Origin: Clostridiales bacterium
GTDB lineage: Bacteria > Bacillota > Clostridia > TANB77 > SIG350
Assembly (NCBI GenBank): GCA_015056545.1
Contig: SVGE01000005.1
Location: 62,001-126,000, forward strand
Direction of reading: 5' to 3'
DNA: 64,000 nucleotides
Shown here: positions 54,139 through 63,047 of the stretch, piece after piece
Position numbering within the stretch: position 1 is the stretch's first letter
Layout of the letters: each line of letters opens with the position of its first letter
Position numbers and translations under genes: made by a program
The notes under the pieces: model-generated
Databases searched by the model: none
The model's input: only the letters and a program-made list of their open reading frames with translations
What the model was told of the DNA's origin: nothing

Positions 54139-55728
54139 TTGAATATACTAATTATATTATTAACTTTTATAGCATACATTTTTTACTTTTCGCGATTTTT
54201 ACATATGTTTCAATTAGAAGGATATAAAACAAAAAATTTTATTGAATGGGTTGCTAATAACACAAAAAAATTTATAATTCCTTCTACATTCTTAATGATT
54301 GGTATAATATTAATCCCAATTTTATTAAAACTAAATGTGCAACATATATATTTCTATTTAATTGCTGTACCACAACTTGTATTTTACATATATGATATTC
54401 TTAAATTCAAAAAAACTGAATTTAAAAAGCCTTTAGTATATACTTGGAGAGCAAAAAGAATATTAATTGTTGGAATTATACTTTTTTTACTTTATGAAAT
54501 ATTAGCATATATTATATCTAATATATTTAATTTTGAATTCACATATTTAATATTATTTTTATTAACATATGGTATAACTGGGGATGCAGTTATTTATTCT
54601 AATTTTATATTAAAACCAGTAGAAAAAATGTGTGGAAATAAATATATAAATGAAGCTAAAAAAATTATTGATTCAAGAAATGATTTAATTGTAATAGGTA
54701 TTACAGGAAGTTATGGTAAAACAAGTACAAAATTTATTTTGCAAACAATTCTCTCTGAAAAATATAACACATATGCTACACCAGATAGCTATAATACTAC
54801 TATGGGAAATGTTAAAGTAATTAGAGAAGATTTAACTAATCTACATCAAGTATATATTTCTGAAATGGGTGCTAGAAATATTGGAGATATTAAAGAAATT
54901 TGTGATATTGTTAAACCTAAATATGGACTTATTACTTCAATTGGTAATCAGCATTTAGAAACATTTAAAACAGTAGATAATATTATTAAAACTAAATATG
55001 AATTAATGGATAGTCTTCCTAATGATGGAATAGCCTTTTTCCCAGATGATAATAGTCACTGTAAAAAGTTATATGATAAAGAAAAAAGAGAAAAAGTTTT
55101 ATTTGGAACAGATGCTTCAGATATATATGCAACAAATATTGAAGTAAGTCATCAAGGAAGTAAATTTACAGTTGTCTGTAAATTAGACCATACTGAATTT
55201 AATTGCCTGACTAAATTATTAGGAATACATAATATACAAAATATTTTAGGTTGTATATCTATTGCTAAAAAATTAGGATTAACTAATGAAGAAATTGCTC
55301 GTGGTGTTGCAAAAATATCTTCTATTCCACATAGATTAGAATTAATACCTAATACTAATGGAATAACTATTGTTGATGATGCCTTTAACTCAAACCCTTG
55401 GGGAGCTAAAGCTGCATTAGATGTAATATCTAAATTTTCTGGAAATAAGATAATTATTACACCTGGTATGATAGAACTAGGAAAAGATGAATATTTAGCA
55501 AACTATAATTTTGGAAAACAGATTGCTGAAGTATGTACTTATGCAATATTAGTTGGAAAAAATATAACTAAACCTATACAAGAAGGTTTAAAAGATGCTA
55601 ATTTTAATCTAGATAATATGTTTGTTGTTTCTTCACTTAATGAAGCAACTCAAATGTTAACTAAAATAGGTAAAGTCGGTGATACAGTTTTATTTGAAAA
55701 TGACTTGCCAGATAATTTTAATGAATAA
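54139..55728 (+). CDS. murF: membrane-anchored Mur ligase, probably MurF
   Basis: 529 residues from TTG, five bases after GGAGGCG. About 170 N-terminal residues hold four to five membrane segments. The Mur ligase domain follows with GITGSYGKTSTK (ATP loop, about 190-201), YISEMGARNIGDI, GNQHLETF and IVDDAFNSNPWGAKAAL. MurF adds D-Ala-D-Ala to the UDP-MurNAc-tripeptide. The ddl gene directly after it supports this. The membrane part is not found in classical MurF. Confidence 0.85.
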   Translation: MNILIILLTFIAYIFYFSRFLHMFQLEGYKTKNFIEWVANNTKKFIIPSTFLMIGIILIPILLKLNVQHIYFYLIAVPQLVFYIYDILKFKKTEFKKPLVYTWRAKRILIVGIILFLLYEILAYIISNIFNFEFTYLILFLLTYGITGDAVIYSNFILKPVEKMCGNKYINEAKKIIDSRNDLIVIGITGSYGKTSTKFILQTILSEKYNTYATPDSYNTTMGNVKVIREDLTNLHQVYISEMGARNIGDIKEICDIVKPKYGLITSIGNQHLETFKTVDNIIKTKYELMDSLPNDGIAFFPDDNSHCKKLYDKEKREKVLFGTDASDIYATNIEVSHQGSKFTVVCKLDHTEFNCLTKLLGIHNIQNILGCISIAKKLGLTNEEIARGVAKISSIPHRLELIPNTNGITIVDDAFNSNPWGAKAALDVISKFSGNKIIITPGMIELGKDEYLANYNFGKQIAEVCTYAILVGKNITKPIQEGLKDANFNLDNMFVVSSLNEATQMLTKIGKVGDTVLFENDLPDNFNE

Positions 55729-55742
55729 GGAGTTGATATATA

Positions 55743-56957
55743 ATGAGTAAGAAAAATATTGCTGTTATTTTTGGTAGTAGAAGCTGTGAACATGAAGTTT
55801 CAATTATTACTGCTATTCAGTTTATGGAAAATATGGATAAGGAAAAATATAACATTATACCTGTATATATAACTGAAAAAGGTATATGGTATACAGGTGA
55901 TGCTTTAATGAAATATGGTACATATAAGTTTTTTGATAAAAACTTACCTAAATTAAAACAAGTTATTCTTCCACCAGACCCAACTGTAAAGGGATTATTA
56001 TCACTTCCAACAAAATTATTTCAAAAAGTAGAAAAAATACCTCTTGATGTAGTAGTAATATCTGTACATGGTATGAATGGTGAAGATGGAACTGTACAAG
56101 GTTTGCTTGAACTTGCAGATATTCCATATGTTAGTTCAGGTGTTTTAGGAAGTTCAGTTGGTATGGATAAAATAGTTATGAAATCTGTTTTTGCAGCACA
56201 TAATTTACCTATAACTAAATATGAATATTTTTTAAGAAATGAATGGTATGATAATAAAGATACTATTATTAAAGATTTAGAAGGAAAATTAAATTATCCT
56301 ATGTTTGTTAAACCAGCAAATTTAGGTTCAAGTATAGGTATTTCTAAAGCTAAAAATACTAATGACTTAATTAATGCAATTGAAATAGCCGTGCAATATG
56401 ATAAAAGAATTATTGTTGAAGAAGGAATAGATAATTTAATAGAAATAAACTGTGCAGCTATGGGATATGATAAATTTGTAGAAGCATCTGTCTGTGAGCA
56501 ACCTACTTCTTGGGAAGAATTTTTAACATTTGATGATAAATATCTTAAAGGTATAAATAAAGATGCTGCTAAAAAGAATCAAAATAATGAACCTGGAAGT
56601 ATGAATACAATGGATAGAAAAATTCCAGCAGATATTCCAAATGATTTAACAATAAAAATTCAGGAATTAGCAATTGAAACATTTAAAGCATTAAGTTGCA
56701 GTGGAACTGCTAGAATAGATTTTTTAGTAGATAAAAACACTATGACACCATTTATAAATGAAATAAATACTATACCAGGTTGTTTTAGCTACTATATTTG
56801 GGAATATGATAATAAATACCCATATCCAAAACTAATAGATAAACTAATTGATATAGCTATAAAAGTTAATATTGAGAAAAACAAAAATAATTATACATAC
56901 CAAGCTAAAATAATTAATAATCTTGGAAAAGGTGGAAAACTTGGTGGAAAAATGTAG
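55743..56957 (+). CDS. ddl: D-alanine-D-alanine ligase
   Basis: 404 residues, longer than the usual ~350 because of an N-terminal loop and a basic Gly-rich C-terminus (NLGKGGKLGG). ATP-grasp fold; FGSRSCEHEVSIITA, HGMNGEDGTVQGLLEL, GSSVGMDK, KPANLGSSIGISK and EINTIPG are diagnostic. The SRSCEHE form suggests the D-Ala-D-Ala type. 14 bases after the MurF-like gene. Confidence 0.93.
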   Translation: MSKKNIAVIFGSRSCEHEVSIITAIQFMENMDKEKYNIIPVYITEKGIWYTGDALMKYGTYKFFDKNLPKLKQVILPPDPTVKGLLSLPTKLFQKVEKIPLDVVVISVHGMNGEDGTVQGLLELADIPYVSSGVLGSSVGMDKIVMKSVFAAHNLPITKYEYFLRNEWYDNKDTIIKDLEGKLNYPMFVKPANLGSSIGISKAKNTNDLINAIEIAVQYDKRIIVEEGIDNLIEINCAAMGYDKFVEASVCEQPTSWEEFLTFDDKYLKGINKDAAKKNQNNEPGSMNTMDRKIPADIPNDLTIKIQELAIETFKALSCSGTARIDFLVDKNTMTPFINEINTIPGCFSYYIWEYDNKYPYPKLIDKLIDIAIKVNIEKNKNNYTYQAKIINNLGKGGKLGGKM

Positions 56958-56973
56958 ATATTAAATAAGCAAA

Positions 56974-57000
56974 AAAATCACTCTTTTAAAGGGTGATTTT
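56974..57000 (+). terminator. terminator after ddl
   Basis: AAAATCACTCTTT pairs with AAAGGGTGATTTT. It is followed by AGTTTATT. Confidence 0.75.
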
Positions 57001-57080
57001 AGTTTATTCTTGGTTTAGTCTATTAGACTAATTAATGTCGAATTTTGCGATGAAAAGTAGAAAAATATTATAACAATCTA

Positions 57081-57109
57081 TTTACAAATAATATTTTTAC
57101 ATATATAAT
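57081..57109 (+). promoter_or_regulatory. promoter of type I toxin-like locus 3
   Basis: TTTACA (57081-57086) and TATAAT (57104-57109), 17 bases apart. The transcript should begin near 57116 with CAGATAAAGGAAT. Confidence 0.65.
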
Positions 57110-57203
57110 TGTGGCAGATAAAGGAATTAAGCAGAGCGGTTAGCCACCAAGACATAAAAAATACCTTATTGCATAAGGTATTACATCGAGAGGAGGTGGT
57201 TTT

Positions 57204-57293
57204 ATGGTAGTATTAGCTTATGATTATTTTATACTTATAATTATTATTCTAGCTATTATCATAAAGCTAGTTATAAAATACATAAAAAAATAA
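57204..57293 (+). CDS. type I toxin-like hydrophobic peptide 3
   Basis: 29 residues: MVVLAYDYFILIIIILAI continues hydrophobic to KLVIKYIKK, a single helix with basic end, the form of Fst, TxpA and BsrE peptides. The SD GAGGAGGTGG is strong but may be hidden: CCACC at 57144-57148 can pair with it, and a perfect hairpin (AATACCTTA/TAAGGTATT) lies between. Its sequence differs from toxins 1 and 2. Confidence 0.65.
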   Translation: MVVLAYDYFILIIIILAIIIKLVIKYIKK

Positions 57294-57373
57294 TCGCATC
57301 TGTATTTTAGCCAATTTACATGCGATTATCAACCCAAATTAAAGGTTAACCGCTTATGCGGTATTCCTTTATC
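57284..57373 (-). ncRNA. antisense RNA of locus 3
   Basis: On the minus strand TTGACA (57404-57409) and TAAAAT (57381-57386), 17 bases apart, should start an RNA near 57373. It ends at the hairpin TAATCGCAT/ATGCGATTA (57291-57328) followed by T7, about 90 nt, fully antisense to the 3' end of the toxin mRNA and its last codons. Confidence 0.65.
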
Positions 57374-57436
57374 TATTTATATTTTAATATATTTTATGCT
57401 ATATGTCAATTAAATATTCATTTATTGTCTTATTTA

Positions 57437-57847
57437 TTATTTTATTAATTCCAAATTTCCATTAATAACTATTGGTGAAAAACCACATATCTCATCATAT
57501 AACATCCCTTCTGGAATATCATTATATAAATATATTTTTTTGTTATTCATAAATACTTCATACATCTCAAGAAATGTTGCTCCACCTATATAATTTTCCT
57601 TTCCATTTTTCTCGAAATTAAGTACTAAAGCACCATCCATTTGTTTTGCTCTCTCTTTACTTAGTTTAAACATTTTTTTCTTAAAGTTAGCATGTTCCGT
57701 ATCTCCTAAACTCCAACTTTCCTTTTCTACACTTGGATTATCATATGAATTAGGTAATTCAACTATATGTCCTATCTCTTCTAATTTTGCTTTTATTGGC
57801 TGAATATCTTTATAAAATACTTTACTACAAATTATCCATATTTTCAT
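57437..57847 (-). CDS. nucleoside 2-deoxyribosyltransferase-like protein
   Basis: 136 residues. IWIICSKVFYKDIQPIKAKLEEIGHIVELP, KMDGALVLN-like KQMDGALVLNFEKNG and YIGGATFLEMYEVFM resemble the nucleoside deoxyribosyltransferase-like fold, including the Glu of GxxxE. It sits beside dCMP deaminase, so nucleotide salvage is likely. The start has only a distant GGAG. Confidence 0.65.
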   Translation of the reverse strand: MKIWIICSKVFYKDIQPIKAKLEEIGHIVELPNSYDNPSVEKESWSLGDTEHANFKKKMFKLSKERAKQMDGALVLNFEKNGKENYIGGATFLEMYEVFMNNKKIYLYNDIPEGMLYDEICGFSPIVINGNLELIK

Positions 57848-57858
57848 AATGTTTTTTA

Positions 57859-58347
57859 CTACTCCTCTATTTCAAAATCTTCCATTGTATCATCATTTTC
57901 TATCCATTCTTCTACTTCTACAATTCTGTATTTTTCTTTTGTATCTCTCATTACAACATTTTTTATACCAGAATTAATAATCATTCTTTTACAAAATGTA
58001 CATGGTTCATTATCTGTTACATATTCACCATTACGTGCATTTACACCTACTAAATAAAGTGTAGCATCTAACATATCTCTTCTACTAGCACTAATTATTG
58101 CATTTTGTTCACTATGTACACTTCTACAATATTCAAATCCTTTTCCGCTTCCAGTCTTATATACATGTCTTTTACATATACCTATTTCATTACAATTTTC
58201 TCTACCACGTGGTGCACCAGTATAACCAGTAGATATTATTTCATCATTTTTTACAATAACACTACCATAATTATTTCTAAGACATGTTCCTCTTTCACAT
58301 ACAATTTCAGCAATATCCAAATAATAATTTATTTTATCTCTTCTCAT
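57859..58347 (-). CDS. deoxycytidylate deaminase (ComEB-like)
   Basis: About 162 residues. Zinc motif HSEQNAI (His and catalytic Glu) and EPCTFCKRMI. RGTCLRNNYGSVIV and GYTGAPRG are typical of dCMP deaminases, which make dUMP for thymidylate. The ATG at 58347 with AGAGGGG is used, not the frame start 108 bases upstream. Confidence 0.9.
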   Translation of the reverse strand: MRRDKINYYLDIAEIVCERGTCLRNNYGSVIVKNDEIISTGYTGAPRGRENCNEIGICKRHVYKTGSGKGFEYCRSVHSEQNAIISASRRDMLDATLYLVGVNARNGEYVTDNEPCTFCKRMIINSGIKNVVMRDTKEKYRIVEVEEWIENDDTMEDFEIEE

Positions 58348-58453
58348 AATTCCCCTCTTTTCATCATATTTTTTAAGAAGTATATCATATAATTTTATTT
58401 TATTCAATTGACAGTTGCAAAAGTTTAATATATACTTACTTCGAGGTGATATC

Positions 58454-59023
58454 ATGTTAGATATTTTTTACTATGTTAAAACAAATGAATTAGATGATAT
58501 ACTAAATTATGGTATTAAATTGTCTGAAAGCTATACAAGAAAATTACATTTAAATGGAACAGAAAAACTTTTTCTTACAGGATTATTAAATCCAAAAGAT
58601 GAAATAGAAAAGTTTAATAGTGATGATTATACTTGTCTTAAATTAAATTTGAATATTGCTACATTGAAAGTCGCTGATTCTGCTTTATATGGTAGTAAGT
58701 ATTATGAAAACACAATAATACCATATGCAGAATATGAATTAGGTAAATATATGCAACCAGAAGTATTAATTTCTATGTCTATTTTGCCAGAAATAATTGA
58801 AGAAATTAATTATTATATAGACTCACCTTTACTTTATGATAATTCCAAAGAACTATATGTAAATAATTTGATAGAAAAAATATCTAATCAGTTAGATAAT
58901 AGTCAAGATGTAATGTTAAATGCTTTATTAAAAGAATACTCAATTAAAAATAATCTTAATAAAGATACAGCTAATAATATAAATGTGTATTATTCAGATA
59001 ATGAATTTTACATTTCAAAATAA
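58454..59023 (+). CDS. hypothetical protein, 189 residues
   Basis: No family recognised. ATG 58454 has GAGGTGATATC. The start, LDIFYYVKTNELDDILNYGIKLSE, has the look of domains that begin with a Tyr or His before xxNLxxIxxxGL, as in some ADP-ribosyltransferase folds, but no catalytic triad can be placed. Acidic, soluble, Asn-rich. Confidence 0.5.
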   Translation: MLDIFYYVKTNELDDILNYGIKLSESYTRKLHLNGTEKLFLTGLLNPKDEIEKFNSDDYTCLKLNLNIATLKVADSALYGSKYYENTIIPYAEYELGKYMQPEVLISMSILPEIIEEINYYIDSPLLYDNSKELYVNNLIEKISNQLDNSQDVMLNALLKEYSIKNNLNKDTANNINVYYSDNEFYISK

Positions 59024-59030
59024 AAGAACA

Positions 59031-59057
59031 AAAGATTTTCATTTAGAAAGTCTTTTT
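59031..59057. terminator. terminator between convergent genes
   Basis: AAAGATTTTC pairs with GAAAGTCTTT, followed by TTTTATTT on the plus strand. Confidence 0.6.
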
Positions 59058-59060
59058 TAT

Positions 59061-59300
59061 TTATCCTGAAACAAGTGGAGTTATATCTCCTTCAGTTGTT
59101 CCCATATTATTTCCATTATTATTATTGCCTTCTTCATCTAACAATGCTTGTTGCGCAAGTTGCACACTTAAATTTGAGACTAGAAGTGATAAAAAATTAT
59201 TAATTGCATTTACTTCTTCATTATTAACTGTTGAAAATATATAATAGCTTACAACTGCTGCTAGCATTGTAACTTGTGCAGGTGTTAAATCTGATAGCAT
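59061..59300 (-). CDS. small hypothetical protein, 79 residues
   Basis: LTPAQVTMLAAVVSYYIFSTVNNEEVNAINNFLSLLVSNL and a polar Asn/Gly-rich tail. This pattern is common among short Clostridia proteins (DUF6774-like); function unknown. GGAGGAAAG precedes the ATG. Confidence 0.6.
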   Translation of the reverse strand: MLSDLTPAQVTMLAAVVSYYIFSTVNNEEVNAINNFLSLLVSNLSVQLAQQALLDEEGNNNNGNNMGTTEGDITPLVSG

Positions 59301-59360
59301 ATCTTTCCTCCATTAATACATTTTATTCACTAATATATTAATTAATACAAATATACCTTT

Positions 59361-59555
59361 CTAAAATAAGTTTCCTATATCTTCTTCTAAAACACTAGCT
59401 ATCTTTAATATAGTTCCTAATGATGGATTGCTTCTCCCTCCTGTTTCTAGATGAGATAAATATCCCTTAGATAATTCTGTTTTCTTAGCTAGTTCATCTA
59501 ATGTCATTCCTTTTTTTATTCTATAATATCTTATTTTATTAAAATTAATTTCCAT
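59361..59555 (-). CDS. XRE-family transcriptional regulator
   Basis: 64 residues, a single helix-turn-helix: KIRYYRIKKGMTLDELAKKTELSKGYLSHLETGG. Divergent from the XRE gene at 59683. A regulator pair beside tRNAs may belong to an old integrated element. Confidence 0.85.
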   Translation of the reverse strand: MEINFNKIRYYRIKKGMTLDELAKKTELSKGYLSHLETGGRSNPSLGTILKIASVLEEDIGNLF

Positions 59556-59682
59556 ATTAATATTCCCCCAGACAACTTATATTTATGCATTTTATAGTGT
59601 ATCTTAATATTAGCTATTAAAAACATTGTACTACAATAAAATATAACTGTCAATTATAATAGTCTATAGAGAGGTGAAGTAT

Positions 59683-59886
59683 ATGGTTATTTTTAAATTA
59701 AAAGAATTATTAGAAAAAAATAATATGTCTAGATATAAACTAAGACAATATACAAATTTCAGTTATTCAAGAGTAAATGATTACTACTTTGGTAGAGTTA
59801 AAGATATAAAAGCATCTGAAATAAATACTTTGTGTAAATTATTCAAATGTAATATACAAGATATAATTGAATATAAAAAGGATTAA
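59683..59886 (+). CDS. XRE/Cro-like regulator
   Basis: 67 residues: LKELLEKNNMSRYKLRQYTNFSYSRVNDYYFGR...SEINTLCKLFKCNIQDIIEY, a compact Cro-type domain. ATG 59683 has GAGGTGA five bases upstream. A TATAAT at 59655-59660 may be its -10. Confidence 0.8.
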   Translation: MVIFKLKELLEKNNMSRYKLRQYTNFSYSRVNDYYFGRVKDIKASEINTLCKLFKCNIQDIIEYKKD

Positions 59887-59949
59887 AATAAAAAATAAAT
59901 AGCAAGTCAATTAAGGCTTGCTATTTCTATTTTCTCATATATAAAAAAA

Positions 59950-60025
59950 TGGAGCGGGAAACGGGGCTCAAACCCGCGACCTTCGCCTTGGCAAGGCGAC
60001 GCTCTATCAACTGAGCTATTCCCGC
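59950..60025 (-). tRNA. tRNA-Gly (GCC)
   Basis: 76 nt with encoded CCA. Acceptor GCGGGAA/TTCCCGC, anticodon loop TTGCCAA. Last of four tRNAs read on the minus strand. Confidence 0.97.
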
Positions 60026-60035
60026 ATATTTATTT

Positions 60036-60111
60036 TGGTGCCCAGAGGTGGAATCGAACCGCCGACACAGGGATTTTCAGTCCCTTGCTCTACCGACTGA
60101 GCTATCTGGGC
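60036..60111 (-). tRNA. tRNA-Phe (GAA)
   Basis: 76 nt with encoded CCA. Acceptor GCCCAGA/TCTGGGC, anticodon loop CTGAAAA. Confidence 0.97.
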
Positions 60112-60124
60112 ATAAAATAAAAAA

Positions 60125-60201
60125 TGGCGACCTGGATGGGGCTCGAACCCACGACCTCTAGCGTGACAGGCTAGCGTTCTAACCAACTGAACTACCAGGC
60201 C
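60125..60201 (-). tRNA. tRNA-Asp (GTC)
   Basis: 77 nt with encoded CCA. Acceptor GGCCTGG/CCAGGTC, anticodon loop CTGTCAC. Confidence 0.97.
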
Positions 60202-60217
60202 ACATTAATAAAAAAAA

Positions 60218-60293
60218 TGGTGGGCACAATAGGGCTCGAACCTATGACCCCCTGCTTGTAAGGCAGATGCTCTCCCAGCTGAGCTATGCGCCC
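60218..60293 (-). tRNA. tRNA-Val (TAC)
   Basis: 76 nt with encoded CCA. Acceptor GGGCGCA/TGTGCCC, anticodon loop CTTACAA. First of the cluster. Confidence 0.97.
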
Positions 60294-60403
60294 ATCTTTT
60301 CTATCACTCTCTGTGACGTATGTTAGTATACTAAAATTTAATTCGATTGTCAATACATTTTTTTAATTTTTTTTATTTTTTTTATATTTTTAGTTATTTC
60401 AAT

Positions 60404-60440
60404 AAAAAAGTCCTCTATTTTTAATAGTTAGAGGACTTTA
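60404..60440 (-). terminator. terminator after the DUF1858 gene
   Basis: AAGTCCTCTA pairs with TAGAGGACTT, with TTTTTTA on the minus strand. Confidence 0.8.
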
Positions 60441-60443
60441 ATT

Positions 60444-60644
60444 TTAACCTGCATTATAAAAATTTAATCTTTCTATTAATTCATCTGGATCTATTCCATG
60501 AACCTGACAAGCTTGTTCAATTGTTTCACCATGTGCAGCTGCACATCCTAAACAATGCATACCTGCTTCCATTAAAACTTCTCCTAAATCTTCATTTATT
60601 TCTAATAATTCGATAATTTTCATGTCTTTAGTTATTTCTTTCAT
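60444..60644 (-). CDS. DUF1858 redox disulfide domain protein
   Basis: 66 residues. ITKDMKIIELLEINEDLGEVLMEAGMHCLGCAAAHGETIEQAC is DUF1858 with the CxxC pair (residues 31 and 34). These small proteins accompany hybrid cluster proteins and other redox systems in anaerobes. Partner not seen here. Confidence 0.88.
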   Translation of the reverse strand: MKEITKDMKIIELLEINEDLGEVLMEAGMHCLGCAAAHGETIEQACQVHGIDPDELIERLNFYNAG

Positions 60645-60698
60645 TATTTTTCACCACCTTTTTACATAAATAATATACAATATTTTTTCAATTTTGTC

Positions 60699-60727
60699 TA
60701 GACATTTTATATTTTTAATGATATACT
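60699..60727 (+). promoter_or_regulatory. promoter of the secretion gene cluster
   Basis: TAGACA and TATACT with 17 bases between, about 27 bases before the start at 60754. Confidence 0.5.
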
Positions 60728-60753
60728 GTGGTAAATTATGGAAGGAGGCATAA

Positions 60754-60990
60754 ATGTTTCTTAAATCAATTATTTTTATTAGTATATACTCTGCTTTGTT
60801 CTATATACTAAATTCATTAGAATTTTTATCAAATAATTTTAATATTTTTTTACTTATATTATCTTTAACTATATTTCAAATAATTCTAATTTTTGTATTT
60901 ATATCTGATATATTTTCAAGTAAATTTTTCTTAAATAAACAAGGTTCAAAATTAAATAATATAAAAAACAATATTTTTAAGGGTGATTAA
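60754..60990 (+). CDS. small membrane protein in T4SS cluster
   Basis: 78 residues, two hydrophobic segments and a basic C-terminus. Unknown. GAAGGAGG before the ATG. The last bases hold the SD (GGGTGA) of the coupling protein, so they are cotranscribed. Confidence 0.55.
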   Translation: MFLKSIIFISIYSALFYILNSLEFLSNNFNIFLLILSLTIFQIILIFVFISDIFSSKFFLNKQGSKLNNIKNNIFKGD

Positions 60991-62715
60991 ATGAAAAATA
61001 CAATTATTAATATATTAAAAACATTTATTATTATTTCAATTATATCTATATATTTTTCATTTATTTGTTTAAAAACTTGTTCGAATTTTTTCTTACCCAA
61101 TTTCTATATTGAATTTCCAGAATTACTTGATTTAGATTTTAGCTTAATTATTAAATACTTAAAAATAATATTTCCTATTACCACTATTATTTCTAGCTAT
61201 ATACTAGTATTTTCTTTTTATATATCTAATATTCAAAATGTGAACAAAAGAAAAAGTAATAAAAAAAATAATTTGTTAAATTTGAATAATACTTCACCTA
61301 ATAATATATTAAATAATGGTGAGCTTAAATTATTAATAGGAAATAATTGCAAAACAAATGAACAAATATATATATCAGATAAAGCATTATATCAAAATAT
61401 ATTAGTTACAGGCTCAATTGGAAGTGGAAAAACAAGTGGGGTTATTTACCCTATATTAAATCAACTTCTTTCATATAATATATCTGGTTTAATATTAGAT
61501 GTTAAAGGAAATATGACAAATACTATAACAAATGTTTTAGAAAAATATAACAAAACGGATAAACTTAGAATTATTGAATTAAATGGAAAGTATAAATATA
61601 ACCCTCTTCATAAACCAAACTTAAAGGCTTATGTATTAGCAAATAGACTTATTACAATTTTATCTCTTTTTTCTAATAAACAAAACAATGATACATATTG
61701 GTTCGATAAGGCAGAAAATTTACTTACACAAGTAATTAAATTAATAAGGTTATACAATAATGAATATGTTACATTTATCGAAATACATAAAATTGTTAAT
61801 GATAATGAATATTTAAAAAATAAATTAGATATTGTAAAAAATATGTTTATTCAAAATAAACTTTCAGCTATTAATCAATTTGATTTTAATACTATTTTAT
61901 CTTATTTCAAAAACGAATATGTAAACTTAGATAATAGAGTTTCATCAATTATAATATCTGAAATTACACGTCTTACATCAATATTCTTATCAGATATAGA
62001 TATTCAAAATACATTTTGTCCAAATATAAATGAAATTAATTTTAATGGTTTTGATAGTATTTTTGAAAATAAAGAAATTGTTCTCCTGCAAATGAACATT
62101 GCCCAGTATCAGAATTTATCTAAAATAATATCAGCATATTTAAAACTAGATTTTCAAACAGAAATATTAAAGCAAAATACAGATAACATCTCACCTTCGT
62201 TTTTTGTTTGTGATGAATATCAAGAATATGTAACTGAAAATGATACAAACTTTTTCTCTTTGGCAAGAGAATATAAATGTATAAATATTATTTCCTCACA
62301 AAGCTATTCATCAATACTTAATACATTAAATAATCAAAATGCTACCAATGTGTTACTTCAAAGTTTTATTAACAAAATATTTCTACGTACAGATGATATT
62401 TATACAATTGAGCAAACACAAAAGTTATTTGGCAAACAAGATAAAATAAAATACACAAATAGCATTTCTGAAAATGCACAAGAAACTAACTATAACCATT
62501 TGCTTAATATTATGCAATCCAAAAAATCTAATATTTCTGAAAGTATTTCAACATATATTACAAAAGAAGATGTTTTTGATAGTAAAGACTTTTCTCAAAA
62601 TTTAAAATTATTTGAAGCAATAGTATATATCTCTAATGGTATAAATATGTTACCTCCTTCTGTAATTAAACTTAATCCATTTTTTGAAAGGAGAAATAAA
62701 ATTGAAAAAATATAA
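60991..62715 (+). CDS. VirD4/TraG-type coupling protein
   Basis: 574 residues. Two N-terminal membrane segments, then the ATPase: TGSIGSGKTSG is Walker A, SGLILDVKGN the conserved VirD4 strand, FFVCDEYQEYV Walker B and INIISSQSYSSI a motor motif. It links DNA or protein substrates to the type IV channel. The following VirB2- and VirB6-like genes support this. Confidence 0.85.
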   Translation: MKNTIINILKTFIIISIISIYFSFICLKTCSNFFLPNFYIEFPELLDLDFSLIIKYLKIIFPITTIISSYILVFSFYISNIQNVNKRKSNKKNNLLNLNNTSPNNILNNGELKLLIGNNCKTNEQIYISDKALYQNILVTGSIGSGKTSGVIYPILNQLLSYNISGLILDVKGNMTNTITNVLEKYNKTDKLRIIELNGKYKYNPLHKPNLKAYVLANRLITILSLFSNKQNNDTYWFDKAENLLTQVIKLIRLYNNEYVTFIEIHKIVNDNEYLKNKLDIVKNMFIQNKLSAINQFDFNTILSYFKNEYVNLDNRVSSIIISEITRLTSIFLSDIDIQNTFCPNINEINFNGFDSIFENKEIVLLQMNIAQYQNLSKIISAYLKLDFQTEILKQNTDNISPSFFVCDEYQEYVTENDTNFFSLAREYKCINIISSQSYSSILNTLNNQNATNVLLQSFINKIFLRTDDIYTIEQTQKLFGKQDKIKYTNSISENAQETNYNHLLNIMQSKKSNISESISTYITKEDVFDSKDFSQNLKLFEAIVYISNGINMLPPSVIKLNPFFERRNKIEKI

Positions 62716-63046
62716 ACTTAAATATCGAAAAAAAATAATTATTACAATATTCTTTTTATCAGTACTCTGCCCTTTAATATTTTCAACAGTATGTTTTTGC
62801 GTAGCACAACCTCAAATTGTAAAAAAATTAAATACTGCTTTTGAAAACATTAGAGACTGGATGATAAAACTTGCAACACCTGCTGCAGCTGTCGCTGTTG
62901 GAACAGGTATATTTATAACTAAATTTAGTTTTGGTGATGATGATAAAATCATGAAAGGTAAAAGATTAGTTCGAACTTCACTTTATTCTTATGGTTTTAT
63001 AATTGCTGTTGAGCTAATCTTAAAAGCTATAGATAGTCTACTTTAA
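62702..63046 (+). CDS. VirB2/TrbC-like small membrane protein
   Basis: About 114 residues from TTG with AGGAGAAAT upstream; overlaps the coupling gene by 14 bases. A signal-like segment, a polar part (LNTAFENIRDWMIKLATPAAAVAVGTGIF) and two hydrophobic segments match the VirB2/TrbC layout common in Gram-positive conjugation systems. Identity by layout and position. Confidence 0.6.
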   Translation: MKKYKLKYRKKIIITIFFLSVLCPLIFSTVCFCVAQPQIVKKLNTAFENIRDWMIKLATPAAAVAVGTGIFITKFSFGDDDKIMKGKRLVRTSLYSYGFIIAVELILKAIDSLL

Positions 63047-63047
63047 T

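Larger units (their letters stand above)
57116..57373. repeat. inverted ends of locus 3
   Basis: AGATAAAGGAAT near 57117-57128 pairs with ATTCCTTTATCT at 57362-57373, and AGCGGTTA with TAACCGCT further in. The mRNA 5' and 3' ends can close on each other, as in several type I toxin mRNAs. The 479-base gap 56958-57436 holds only this locus. Confidence 0.65.
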
